Shown: positions 32,837-43,751 of the stretch, one piece after another | How positions within the stretch are numbered: the stretch's first letter is position 1 | How the letters are laid out: each line of letters starts with the position of its first letter | Origin: Prorocentrum cordatum | Taxonomy: Eukaryota; Sar; Dinophyceae; Prorocentrales; Prorocentraceae | Length of the DNA: 62,000 bases | NCBI GenBank assembly: GCA_963575745.1 | Contig: CAUYUJ010015693.1 | Span: 279,432-341,431 of the forward strand | Direction of reading: 5' to 3' | The notes under the pieces: model-generated | Seen by the model: the letters and a program-made list of their open reading frames with translations, nothing else | Database searches by the model: none | What the model was told of the DNA's origin: nothing | Translations under genes and position numbers: made by a program

Positions 32837-34399
32837 ATCGAGGCACTGTGTCTCGCACATCCGCCGCTGCCAGACGCCACGCGCCATGGGCGAGCCTGAC
32901 CGGGCCCCCTCGGGGGGCGGGTCGGCTGCCAGTGGCCCCGGCGCGGCTGCGGCCGCTGGGGCCTCCAGGTCGCCTGATGCCGCTGCTTCGAGCAAAATCC
33001 TCTTCCGTTCTCCATTCGTGAAGCGGGAGTAAAACGAGCGCATGACTTCCGCTGAAGCCCGCCCGCCTTGGGCCTGGATGACCTCGTCGGTTAAGCCTTT
33101 TGACACCCGCCACCAGTGCGCGCCTCTCTTCCGAAAGGAATGGGTGCACACGTCGCGATCCCTCGTAACCCGAGCAAGGCTTCGCCGGACCGTCTCGTAT
33201 GACACCGGGCGAGGGTCCGCGCCGCCGGTGACGCAGAACAGTGGACCTTCGGGCTCCATGCCGTAGGTAGCGCTGCGCTGCGTGAGCCACCGCCGCGCAA
33301 GTAAGAGCGGAAACAAAGCTCCCATCGACGGAAGCGCTGGCAACCAGCACAGCATCCCTTTGCCGAACGGGTCGTTCTTCTGCCTGCGGACGCGCAGCTG
33401 CATGCAACAATCCGCGTCGACCAAGTCACGGAGCTCGAACGCCAGCACCTCTGCCGAACGACGGATACAGAAAAAATGCCACGCCAGCTAGGGCGGCATC
33501 CCGCAGGCCCGCGGGGCTCCAGTGTCCAGCCGGGTCCGCTGGTAGAACGTCAGCTCCTGCACGCTCAAGGGGCGTTTGGCCCTGCTGCCCGTATGATCAG
33601 CCAACTTCTTTAAGCCGAGCCAAAAGTGCAGGGCCCGCGGTGTCCACGAGGCCTCGAACAAGTGCACGCAGTCGCGTTCGACATGCCATGCGCGCACCGC
33701 CGCCTTCGCGGTGGTGGTTGTCGTCCATGGACGCCCCACCAAACCCGTGAACAGCGTCATGACCTTCACGTCCGTGTCTGTAGGGAGAAGCTGCAACGCC
33801 GTGTCCGCTTCCACGGCGCTCACAGCGCCTCGCAGAATCGCGTCGTAGCGGTCGCGAGTCGACTGTTCCCAGGCTGCGGCAAAACACTGTCGGATAGCCG
33901 CGGCAGCTGTCGCCCTGGCGTCGAGCTCTAGCGGCCGGCCTGTCGCGGTGGTGAGCAGTGCCAACGAGGCGGCCGGCCCCTTGAGCCTCCTGCCCCCAGG
34001 CGCGTCCTGCGACGCCATCGCGCCCGACGCTGCTGGCCGAGGCTCAGGAGCTGGGCCGGAATCGCCGCGCAGCAGCGGCGGCTGCCCTCCATGTGCGAGC
34101 GCTGGGGCACGAACGCCGCTGTGTGCCGGCAAAGCGTGGCCTTCGGGGTCCTGCGCCTTGGCCTGGGTCTCTGGCGGCGTCAGCAAGCCGCCATTGCACG
34201 CCGCCCTGCGCCGGTCCTCTGGTCTGGGAGAAAAATCATTTTTCCTGATCCAATGCATGGGGCCGAAAAGGCTACGGAGAGGAGCAGGAGGAGGTGCAGG
34301 GGAGGCGGCGCCGGGGGCAGGAAGCGGCGGCAGCAAGCCCGGCCGTTCGCTAGCCCCTGCTGCTACTCCCTCTCCGCCATAGATCCAGCATGATCCCAA
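32375..34399 (-). pseudogene. Tyrosine recombinase (DIRS/Crypton-type) with one in-frame stop
   Basis: Read on the minus strand, the frame from 34399 to 33488 encodes a Pro-rich leader and a helical core-binding domain (ATAAAIRQCFAAAWEQSTRD, then WTPRALHFWLGLKKLAD). It ends at TAG (33488-33490). The same frame continues without shift into the catalytic domain: IRRSAEV (first Arg, about 33460), RRQKND (Lys), THSFRKRG (HxxR, about 33150-33128) and SFYSRF (Tyr nucleophile, about 33030). All main catalytic residues R-K-HxxR-Y are therefore present, and a single stop separates the two domains. The frame then runs on into the tandem duplication, so the true C-terminus is unclear. Such recombinases integrate circular intermediates of DIRS-like retroelements. 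Neighbouring RT/RNase H on the same strand supports that. A Crypton is an alternative. Confidence 0.75.
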
Positions 34400-34835
34400 A
34401 CATTGCTCGCGCTTGCTGTTCGCGCCCTGCTGCTACCATTTTCGCCAGGGAACCTGCGCGATCCCAAACAATGCTCGCACCATGGGGGATTATCTAGAGA
34501 CTCTGAGCGAAGCCTGCTTGGCACGTTGAGAATGCGCGACCCCGCCGTTGGGGGGCCACGGAAGCGCACGCATGAACATCCGACCACGCGCCCTTGGCGC
34601 GCAAGCCGCTCCCTCCCCGGGCCCCGGGCAGAATCCCGGCCCACAGAGGCAGGTGAATGAGTGATTGTTTTGGGCGTGGCGCTCGCGTGCGCTGCGTGCG
34701 ATATGGATGGGGGCTCGGTTAGCAGAAAAAATATTTTACATATGGAAGACGCAGGCTGTGCTGCGATCCCGAGGCACACGTGCGCAGATTACATGCATCT
34801 CGGCGGACGGCCGGCCGGGCTGCTGAGCCGGCGGC
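34400..34835. other. Spacer between recombinase and gag-like ORF
   Basis: No gene is supported. Two related short segments, GATCCCAAACATTGCTCGC (34393) and GATCCCAAACAATGCTCGC (34451), form a small direct repeat about 58 bp apart. Confidence 0.5.
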
Positions 34836-36280
34836 CTAGCGCGGGCAGTCAGATACCCAGTGGAGGATGCCATCCTTGCGCCCGGCCTTCGTGCACTTCG
34901 TGCATGGGATGAAGCGCGGATTGCCGGCGTCGCGGCTTTCCTTCAGCGAGTGCCTCACTGCCCCCTTTTTGCTCAGGAGGCAATTCCGGCAGATCACGCG
35001 CGTGACCTCCATCATCGCCTGCCGGTGCACGTCGTCGAGCTTGAACTTCTCGTCCATCCAGGCCTGGATGCGAGCCGGGGGAGCGTGCGAGGCCAGCTTC
35101 TCCAGCTCCGCGGTGAGTTTGCTGACCAGCTGCTTCTTGGTGGTCCGGGTGGAGTCCCCTCCGCCCAGAGAGGCCCGCGCCGGCTGGCCGGTCTGGAGCG
35201 GCTGCTGCCCCGGCTCGACCGCCCGGGCGGGTTTGGGCGAAGGGCCGCCCGACCCCGAGCCCCTGTCCGCGGTTGCGGGGCGCTTCTGCGGGACGCCGCG
35301 CGCCACGCGAGCTGCCTCGCCCAGCAGGACGTCGACCCCGAAGTCCTTGACCAGGATCTCCGTGTCCAGCGGCGTGTTGGCGGACGCCTTGGTGGTCCTC
35401 GTCTTGTGCGACTTGATGACGAAGTAGACGAGGTCCATCAGCTCCGCCCGCTGTTCAGCGGCTTTTGCTGGCCCGTCCTTCTTTGCTCACCACCTACCAG
35501 ACCACCCCAACCCAACCCGAAGGCCTCAATTTGCCCTCCATTTCCAGTGGGGGGGGGTCCGGGAACATCGAGAAAACACATATGGAACCCGTACCCCCCT
35601 CAACCCGAAATTCGGGTCTTCGGGTTGGGTTGGGGTGGTCTGGTAGGTAGTCATTTGCAGCCTGTGCGACCGTGTGCCGCTTTTCCAAAAGTGAATGCAA
35701 CTGGAGAAGGGAACGGGCCAACGCTTTGACCGCGCTGTCCGGCGAGTCGGCCCTCTCCTGTAGAAACACCTGTAGGCGGTCGGATCCCCCCCCCGAAGCT
35801 GGGCAAGCAGATAGGCTTCCACTTCAATCTGGCTGCGTACTTCAACGTGGCCGCGTTCTTCAAAGCGAGCAGCTCTGAGTTCTGCGAGCGCGCCGCCTGC
35901 AGAGCGAGGACGTTTGCCATGGCTGGGTCTTTTGCGACCGCGTCCGCTGCCTGGGTTGCCGCGTCCGCCTCCACGACGAGGTTCCTCCAGGCCGCCGACC
36001 ACTGAGCCGTGGTGAGGGATTGGAGCTTGGCCCTGTACGGGTACTCCGCGTCCGCCCTCTGGTCGAACTCCTTCGAGACGGCGGCCGTGATCTCTCCTGC
36101 AGGCAAGAGGGCCTGCGAGACCGCCCTGGTGGAAGCGCTCGCGGCAGACGCGTCGACGGCCTGGGCCCCCGCCTGCCCCGCGGCGAAGGAGTCGACGATC
36201 GCCTGGTAGACTTTGCCTCCCGGCTTGCTGGCCTCCTCGATTGCAGTGGCAATCATGTTCTTGACGGCCTCCTCGCCCAT
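34836..36280 (-). pseudogene. Gag-like cysteine-rich ORF of the DIRS-like element, interrupted by a TIR insertion
   Basis: On the minus strand an ATG at 36280 opens MGEEAVKNMIATAIEEASK, an Ala-rich helical protein. The frame shifts at a G/C homopolymer (about 35788-35796) and continues to about 35659, where a 167-bp TIR element is inserted. Downstream of it (about 35480 to 34836) the protein resumes with a basic, Pro/Gly-rich linker and a C-terminal cysteine region: CRNC, then CTKC, then HWVSDC, a plausible zinc-binding nucleic-acid module. Removing the insertion plus one copy of the 5-bp target duplication restores the reading frame between the halves. The position between RT/RNase H and recombinase suggests a structural or gag-like ORF. 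I do not recognise a named domain. Confidence 0.55.
35487..35653. mobile_element. 167-bp TIR element with 5-bp target duplication (MITE/introner-like)
   Basis: The arms 35492-35522 and 35618-35648 are perfect 31-nt inverted repeats (ACCTACCAGACCACCCCAAC, then CCAACCCGAAG). They extend imperfectly to the ends at 35487 and 35653. TTTGC at 35482-35486 and again at 35654-35658 is the likely target-site duplication. The interior has no coding capacity. The element sits inside the gag-like ORF; net removal of 172 bp joins the two coding halves in frame. It could be a non-autonomous DNA transposon or a transposon-type intron (introner). Confidence 0.8.
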
Positions 36281-36430
36281 GGCCGTGAATTGTGGAAGTG
36301 GATTGCGAAACAATCGGAAGGCTTTGCGCGCCAAACAGAAAAGGCACTCGAGCCGCTGGCTACGGAGAGGCACGCTGCGCAAGCAGGGGCGGCGGCAACA
36401 GCGATCCGGGTTGGATTACGATAATGTGTT

Positions 36431-38922
36431 TTATCGTTTGCGCTCCCGCCTGTTCGGCTGCCAGGACTGCAGCAGCAATCGCGGCAAGTCAGCGCGCGGC
36501 CCTCGGCGCCACGAGTCCCCGTGGAGCCGCCGATGCAAGTCAGACCCGGCTGGCCAAGACCTGACCCGGAACCGCCGCCGCAGCAGTGCGGGGCGGAACC
36601 AGGGTGCCTGGTTGTCTTCCAGGCAAAGTAGCACGATGCGCGTACCAGGGTTTTGCACGAGGTGGGCATTCAAAAACTCCAAGACGGATCGAAGCAAAGC
36701 TCGCGGCGGATGCGCCCAAAACGTGTGGCCGGTCAGGTCTGCCTCAAATGCTGTCCTTTCGGGTGAACGCCAAGAAGGTACAATGGCATTCCGGCCGCCC
36801 CGGTCTGCGAACAGGTCCAGTGTGAACGAGCAGGTGCACCGTGCAACGACGTCTGCCAGAACTGGCGTGCGAATCGCTGCCTCAAGAAAAGGATCAGAGT
36901 TCCAACGCGAGGCGAACAGAGGATCCCTAGAGCCGAGGTCTGCTGTCCGATTGGCCGCGCCGCTCAGGTGGAGCGCCAGGGCCCAACAGGAAGCTGCCCG
37001 CTCTGCCCGTTCAAGTCGTTCTGCGAGCCGTTCGAGCCGTGGGATGGCGCCGTAGCGGACATTGATGTAATGTTCAGCCGCCTTGTTGTCCACACTGAAC
37101 AGTATGCGCCAGCCACGGAATTCGTCAAGGTTGTCCTCGGACGTGGCGGCGTCTGTCTCCACGACGCGGATCTGGCCCGCTCTGGCGAGTGTATCCCATT
37201 GTTCGTACTCTGGCGACTTGTGGCCCCAAGTTGACAGCGAGCCCCCTTGGCCATGCAACACCCGAGTTGGTGGCGATCTGAACGCTTCTACCGCCCACTC
37301 GATGTTTTTCCGGCTCAACTCAGAGAGGCGGACGACTGGATTAGCAGGCTCCATAGCGCGTACACACCCGCCGAGTTTAGATCCGTCCAGATGGGATGAA
37401 GCCGGCGGCGCGCCTGCGGATAGAGCTCTGCTATATGAGATGCCAGGCCTACAGTGGCGGCCAGGTCTCTGGCGAAGAGAACTCTGTGGGAGTCCGCCTC
37501 CAGAACAGCGATGAGTTGCTGTCTGCAACGATCGCACTTCTCTTGGCCACTGTGACAACCCCGAGAACGGTATCGAATATCCACCCTATCCAGCTTTGCC
37601 GGGTGTCTGGGGGCCTGATGCCAGTGGGCTTCGCGCTCACAGGGGCGCCCGTTGTGAGGAAAAAGTCCACCGTTCGATCAAGCGCTGTCCAGGCCGAAGA
37701 GCAACGCCGCTCCACCCCGAGTAGATCGTCCACAAAATCGAGCAACTGCACGCCGCTCCTCTGCGCCAAGACGCGCAAGAGTTCTTTGATGGATCGGTCA
37801 TTGAGCCCCGGGGCCGGCGACAGGCCGAAAGGCAGAAACCGGTATCGTCCGAACTGCCGCCTCTCGTGTGAGTAGAACCCGAGGAGGTAAGAATCGGCGT
37901 TTCAACCCGCCAATTAAGAAGCAGTCTTGGAGATTCACGACGTACAGGAAATCGCCTCGGTGCATGCGGCTGACAGCCATGTCGACTGTTCCGTACGAAA
38001 CCCCGACATGCGGTGCACGTTCGTTGACCCGGCCCTCTCGAAAATCCAATATCAGCCTAGCCTTCCATCGATCCTGTTCTGGAGCCTCTGGGGTTGAACC
38101 TGCGCGCTCTTTCAACAGCAACCCGCAAGGGTTAACGTTGAGGGACGGCGGCCGTGGCGCCCCTGGAGGGCAGAAAGACACCTTGCTCAATTCCTCGAGC
38201 CTGCTCCACTCGCGTTCGGCCCACGAGGTGTGGGTTCGCACTGAAGGGTGGTTGGGCGTGTATCGCGCTTCTGCGCGCGAAGCTCCCAAGGGCACGCCTT
38301 GCTCCCAGAGCCGGATGAACTCGTCATGGGCCCCTGCGGCGGCCAGAAAATCCAGATCCAAAGTGAGCCCAGGGACGCCACTATACCACTGCATGCCGGC
38401 ATTGCCCCTCTTTACCCAGTCTAGAAGGTCGCGAAGGCGGGCTTCCGTATCGGAGGCCGCCATGCTGGTCTCCAGAAGAGCTCGGGCCGAAACCGCAACG
38501 GACGGGGGGGGGGGGAACGGTGCGCGCCAGATCAATCGTTCGGCCGAGGATGGCCTGAGACACTCTGCTTCGGGCGGGTTCCTGGGCGACGCACGGTTGC
38601 CCGCGAAGCTACCGCAAGCACGCGGCGACCCCACCGCAAGCATGCGGGTGAGCGGAATGCTGGGCTCAGCGGCCTCCTGAACATCCAAAGCTGCGGACGA
38701 GCTAGCGCATTCGCGCGCCGAGCCCACCGCCCGCGTGATGGTGAGTGCACGGACGGTTCTCAGCGCGAGCGCGCGCGTAAGAGGAGGGGGGGTCCCACGA
38801 AAGGGCTCCTGAGCGTCGCAGGGTTGCTGGAAAACGAAAGGCTGTTGGAACGCGCCTGTATTCAGCACGCGCATGCAGGTGAGCACAACGATTGCTCCCG
38901 TGAGTGGGCTCCTGGGCGCCAC
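36431..38922 (-). pseudogene. DIRS-type reverse transcriptase/RNase H
   Basis: Minus strand, in at least three frames. The first part (38922 to 37798) holds the RT N-terminal region: KARLILDFREG and DFLYVVNLQDCF. In the latter, the motif A Asp is Asn (codon at 37933-37935), so catalysis should be lost. The frame then shifts near 37910. RFLPFGLSPAPG and LLDFVDDLLGV (motif C, about 37722-37739) follow. A further shift leads to the part from 37558, with an RNase H domain: ILFSVDNKAAEHYIN (about 37080) and a closing RTADLGSRD (about 36940). The C-terminal EDNQAPWFRPAL is typical of DIRS RT/RH ends. The 5' end of the frame runs through copies of a 26-bp dispersed motif (peptide QQPCDAQEP). The element is decayed. 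The class is secure from the RT and RNase H sequence style plus the nearby recombinase. Confidence 0.75.
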
Positions 38923-39965
38923 AGGGCTGCCAGTAAAGCCAACGCGGGCGCGCGCCGCCCCCCGCGAGTAAGCGAGTGAACGTCAACGGCGTCTCCCGTG
39001 AGTGGGCTCCTGGGCGCCGCAGGGTTGCCGGACAGGCGGGCGCAAGCACGCGCCGAACCCGCCGCAGGAATGCTGGGGAGTTGCCCGAGAACTGGCGCAG
39101 GCGCGCGCCTGACTCAGCGCGGGCACGCGCGCGAGGGGAATGACTGCTCCCAAGAACGGGCTCCTGAGCGTCACAAGGTTGCTGAAGAAAAAATGTTGGA
39201 GCGCTGGCGCGCGCCCGAACAAAGCGCACGCATGCGTGCGAGCGCAACGGTAGCTCCCATGAGTTGGGCTCCTGGGCGTCACAGGGTTGCGGGAAAACGC
39301 CAGCGCAAGCTCGCGCCAAACCCGCCGCAAGCGTGGTAGTGAGCGAAAGCGATGGCTCCCCTGAGGGGGCTCCTGGGCGTCACAGGGTTGCCGGAAAGCT
39401 AGCGAAGGCAAGCGCCTATCTCAGCGCTAGCACGCGCTTGAGAGGAATGGCTGCGCCCATAAGAGGGGCACCTGGGCGTCGCAAGGATGCTGTGAAAAGG
39501 AAAGCGCTGGAACGCGCCGAACAAAGCACGCGCATGTGTGTGAGCGCAATTATGGCTCCCACGAGAGGGCTCCTGGGCGTCGCAAGGTTGCCGCGCCGAA
39601 CGGCGCTGGAACGCGCTGCCGTCTGCTCCCGCGAGAGGGCTCCTGGGCGTCACAGGGTTGCCACACCGAACAGCGCTGGAACGCGCTGCCGTCGGCTCCC
39701 ACGAGAGGGCTCCTGGGCGTCACAGGGTTGCCACACGAACGGCGCTGGAGCGCGCCGTCGGCTCCCACGAGAGGGCTCCTGGGCGTCGCAGGGTTGCCGC
39801 ACCGAACAGCGCTGGAACGCGCTGCCAACGGCTCCCACGAGGGGGCTCCTGGGCGTTACAAGGTTGCCACATTGAACAGCGCTGGAACGCGCTGCCGTCT
39901 GCTCCCAGGCGAGGGCTCCTGGGCGTCACAGGGTTGCCCAAAAGAACAGCTCGCACGGCTGCTAC
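38570..39965 (+). repeat. Minisatellite built on the GGGCTCCTGGGCGTCACAGG motif
   Basis: From about 38570 to 39540 the motif (plus GTTGCC) recurs every 65-155 bp among diverged sequence (for example 38804, 38904, 39003, 39158, 39265, 39368, 39467). From about 39545 to 39950 it becomes a tight tandem array of 60-72 bp units with GAACAGCGCTGGAACGCGCT in each. Further copies lie at about 40400, 40468 and 40684. All copies are on the + strand. Confidence 0.85.
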
Positions 39966-40447
39966 TGGCGTCAGGTAGCGCTTGAGCGAAAAGGCGAGAG
40001 GAAGGATTGGGAAGGGGACGGGGGGTGGGGGGCGGGATCCTCTGCTCCTGGAAGACGGGGTCGAGAGCTCCTGGAAGACGGGGTCGAGAGCCCAAAGTGC
40101 CACCGTTCTGTGGACGGCGACGTATTGTGAGAGCGCGCCGGCGTCTGTCCTATTCCCGCGAAGTTCTGTTACTTTTCCCCGGCCACCGATGTCCCAGCTG
40201 CATGAGCGGAGCCGTGCGCCGAACGAGGCCGGACATGAAGCTCTCGGCGAGGCGGCGTGTAAGCATCAGCCTCCTCGCTTCCTCCTGCATGGGGGGGAGT
40301 GGGAAGGTCGGCGTCTGTTGTGCCGATCTGGCACCCGTGCGGGTACCTGAAGAACAGGAGCGCAAGCAGGCGCCACCGCTATACAGATGCTCCCGAAGGC
40401 GGGCTCCTGAGCGCCACAGGGTTGCCATGCAGGCAAGCACGTGCCTG
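39966..40447. other. Spacer without a supportable gene
   Basis: It contains a 26-bp duplication of the CCTGGAAGACGGGGTCGAGAG type (about 40049-40092). Otherwise it is unique GC-rich sequence with one copy of the 26-bp motif. Confidence 0.5.
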
Positions 40448-40889
40448 CTGAGTATGTACCCGATGTGCGGGCTCCTGGGCGTCACAGGGTTGCCGGCTGA
40501 TCTCGGCGGTGTGGGTGCGATCATTTCCCATGTGGCCTGCAAAGCACGCAGCGCCACACCACGCCTGCACCAGGACGCGTAGAAGGAATCCAGGGAGTCC
40601 GTGGCCGGGATGATGGCTGCCAGGAAAAGCGCCCTTTACGAAGCACAGCCCCCTCCAAAGGCTGCTGAGTATGTACCCGCTGTGCGGGCTCCTGGGCGTC
40701 ACAGGGTTGCCGGCTGATCTCGGCGGTGTGGGTGCGATCATTTCCCATGTGGCGGGGCTGCAAAGCACGCGGCGCCACGCCACGCTTGCGCCAGGACGCG
40801 TAGAAGGAATCCAGGGAGTCCGTGGCCGGGATGATGGCTGCCAGGAAAAGCGCCCTTTACGAATGCACAGCCCCCTCCAAAGGGCCCCC
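40448..40889 (+). repeat. About 216-bp tandem duplication
   Basis: The unit starting GCTGAGTATGTACCCG at 40448 recurs at 40664. Each unit has one 26-bp motif copy, then CTCGGCGGTGTGGGTGCGAT, then a copy of the segment shared with 32271-32400. Confidence 0.85.
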
Positions 40890-40892
40890 AAA

Positions 40893-41470
40893 CAACCGCT
40901 TCCTCTGCGTGCACCCTCTCCTGGGACGTGGCCATCATGCACGACGACAACAGCTGGAGGGCAGAGCAGATACAGCCGGCCAGCAGGTTGAGGCAGCATT
41001 TCCACCCGGCTTAGGCTCGTGCCGTCAAGCAAGCCACCGGCGTGCCGTGGCATGCTGAGGCCAGTTTCGCTGGCTTGGTTCCCCCCATGTACGACAACAA
41101 AGCATTGTGCGACATTTGCCACCGCGCTCTGGGCATCGAGCGTCCTACGTACACAAAGCTGAACATGATCCTGGCGCAGATGTTCTCTTCGCTGACCGCG
41201 TCGCCGCGCTGCGCCCCGTGCCCTGCCCGCGCAACCACTTTGTGCTCTCGAGCTACGCGCGCGGGAATTATGCGGAGATGGCGTGCCTAGTGCAGCTGTC
41301 AGTGGAGGACATCGCCATGTCCGTTTTCGATCCCGCGCCCATGTACGTGAAGTGTGACCCTAGTTACGGCAGGCACATTGCGTCTGGCATGATGTACCGC
41401 GGGGGCATGTAAACGCAGCTGTGGTATCAAGACCAAGCGCACCATTCAATTCGTGGCTTGGCGGCAACGG
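40893..41470 (+). pseudogene. Alpha-tubulin pseudogene fragment
   Basis: Pieces match the second half of alpha-tubulin in order: RFLCVHPLL and DVAIMHDDN (about 40900-40950), then after about 120 bp of foreign sequence [25 protein letters not shown] and SSLTAS (41091-41205). After a frameshift come [18 protein letters not shown] and YVKCDP (about 41225-41360), ending MMYRG, then in a new frame IKTKRTIQFVAW (about 41429-41463). Stops and frameshifts show it is dead. The surrounding sequence is transposon-rich, so it is probably a captured or retrotransposed gene copy rather than a tubulin locus. The closest functional family is certain; the origin is inference. Confidence 0.8.
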
Positions 41471-42112
41471 ACTTTTCTGGCTTCTGTTCGACGCGTCCTT
41501 GCGAACCTCTGGCTTCAACCTAGGCGCGCCCGCGCAGGTCGCAGGGCTCCCCATATGAGGCACCGCAGCAGGAGGCTTGCTTTCCTCTCCTCTTCTTCTT
41601 CTCCCTCCTGTTCTCGTGTCTCGCCCTCTTCAATTGCCCTTTTCCTCCTTCCGTTCGTTCGGTCGTTTTTTTTTTGTCTCTCTCTCTCTCTCTCTCTCTC
41701 GTGGTGTCTTTTCTGCATGGGTTAGACTTGACCCGCGCGCGACCTCGGAATGCGGCCGACTTTCGTAGCTTCACCTTCGCATGTCGTGTGCGTCGATCTG
41801 TTTCGAGAGCGTAGAGGCTCTGCAGCAGTGTGGTTGTCCAGAGCGAGTCGTAGGATACTCGGGTGGTCTACCTCCTTCGGCCCGTTTCCGGCCCTGCACT
41901 CGGGCTCCCGCGACCCTTCCCGTACGTCGGATGGCGTGGGGCTAGGCTGGGGCGCTTGCGCGTCTGTCGGCTACGAGCCCACCCGCAAGGAGCTCTCGGG
42001 CCGCCAGAAGGGCAGGGACATCGCACCGTTGATCAGATATCTGGGTTGCACTCTTTTTTCTCAGCGATATGTGCTCACTCGAACTATCGGCCCCAATGAT
42101 GTGAATGAATGA
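41471..42112. other. Spacer with (CT)n tract
   Basis: A (CT)n microsatellite lies at about 41677-41701. I see no gene in the rest. Confidence 0.5.
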
Positions 42113-42180
42113 GCGGATCCCCACTTCAGCCACGCACTCAGGGACCATGAATGACCGTTCGGCCCCCTCACTCTGACGTG
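42113..42180 (+). repeat. Isolated tail module of the composite minisatellite element
   Basis: GGATCCCCACTTCAGCCACG, followed by GAATGACCGTTCGGCCCCCT and CACTCTGA, matches 31224-31290. It matches the reverse complement of 60284-60340 even better. Confidence 0.75.
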
Positions 42181-42649
42181 TATATAAACACACATCTATA
42201 TACAAGACTGCATTGGTGCTTCGCGCCAAGCGCCTTGTTCCGGTCGCTTCCCCGGCAAAACAATAAATCGTCGCTTGTTTCAGCAGGGGGAACCTCGAGG
42301 CCTGGACGGGCGATCGGCCCATTTTTATGATATCCCTGGTGATTGCTGACGCCGCGCTTGCCCGATGCGCTTGCACGCATGCGGGCAGGAGTGGGGGGGG
42401 GGGGGGGGGAATGATGTTGTTTCACGGGCGAAGGGGCTGGCAAACGACGAAGCATCAAACTGTTGCGATGGCACCTGTCCATGAACGGGAGAAGGGGAAG
42501 GAGCAGGGATGACGGGGGGGACTGAAGAGGCGGAAGGGGGGAGGACGGGGGGAGAAACGGGGGGAAGGTCCAGAGGAAGGAGCGGGCGAATGAGGATGGC
42601 CATCGGGCGCCACGAACGTTGAGGTCGACGGAAATCCACAGGGGGAAGG

Positions 42650-42822
<173 letters not shown>

Positions 42823-42849
42823 AACAAACAACAAATATCGAGCGCACGG

Positions 42850-43536
42850 ATATGCCGTCTGGGCGTTTGGGGCCGTCCTGGGGCCCTCTTGGGCCGTCCT
42901 GGGGCCTTCTTGGCCGTCTTGGGGAACTGGGGCCCTCCAGAGGTCTTCTGAAACCATGTGGGGCCCTCTTGGGGGCTTCCAGTGGCCTTCTTGGGGATCT
43001 CCCATGGCTTTCGCGTGTCTCTCTTATGGGGGCCTTCTGGGGGCGTGTCGGGTTAGATTCTTGTGGGCAGTCTCGGGGCTGTCTAGGGCATTCTTGGGCC
43101 CTTTTTCAAGCCGTTTTCAAACCCTCTGGGGGGCCTCTTGGGCCGTTTGGGGGCGATATCGGGGGCCCATCTGGACGCTGCGAAGACCAGCGACATTGAT
43201 ATGCTAAATATGTATATCTTCGCAAAGGGAATAGGGCGATGTTTGTTTCTTCGGGGCTCTCTGAACGGCCTCTTGGGGCGTCTTGGGGGCGGGCCATCGA
43301 GGTTCCTCTTGGAGCGCTCTCGTGCTGTCTTGGGTCTCTCTTGCGCCTCTCCGATGACCCCTCTGATCGCTTTGAATCTGCTCGCAAGGCCCGCCAAGGC
43401 GCCTTGGGAGGCCCGGAAAAAAGGGCCAGCGGACCTTTTTCAAGGGCGTCTTGGGGGCCGCCGAGACGCCCGAAAGGGTGTCCGGGGCATCCTTGGGGGG
43501 GGGGTCTGGTTTAGGGGAAGGTCCACGTAATAAACG
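42850..43536. other. GGCC/CTTGG-rich degenerate repeat, no gene
   Basis: An irregular series of GGGCCNTCTTGGG-type units. Similar texture appears at 3760-3960 and 53350-53880. No domain is found in any frame. Confidence 0.5.
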
Positions 43537-43556
43537 CACACACACACACACACACA

Positions 43557-43578
43557 TCCGTAGCCATTTTGGCTCAAG
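43557..43578 (+). other. Complete genomic copy of the dinoflagellate spliced leader
   Basis: T followed by CCGTAGCCATTTTGGCTCAA and G: all 22 nt of the trans-spliced leader (consensus D-CCGTAG...CAAG) found on dinoflagellate nuclear mRNAs. It directly follows a (CA)n tract (43537-43556) and lies 173 nt upstream of the first ATG of LINE ORF1. A genomic leader at a transcript 5' end means a trans-spliced mRNA was reverse transcribed into DNA. Confidence 0.95.
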
Positions 43579-43751
43579 GCAATGCGTCGCCCGACGACCG
43601 CGAGTCCGAGAGGGCGTTCTGAGCGCGAGGGGTCGCGCTTTGGGCCAAATTCTCGGAAAACGACTGTTCTCTGGGCCGCCCTGGCCAAAGTTGCTCTTTG
43701 GGGAACTGTGTTGTGTGGCCCCCGCACACTCCGCACAGTTTGGGAGCAGCA

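Noticed and set aside
35492-35648. Transcription terminator hairpin
   Set aside because: The 31-nt perfect arms, near-terminal position and flanking TTTGC duplication fit a TIR element better.
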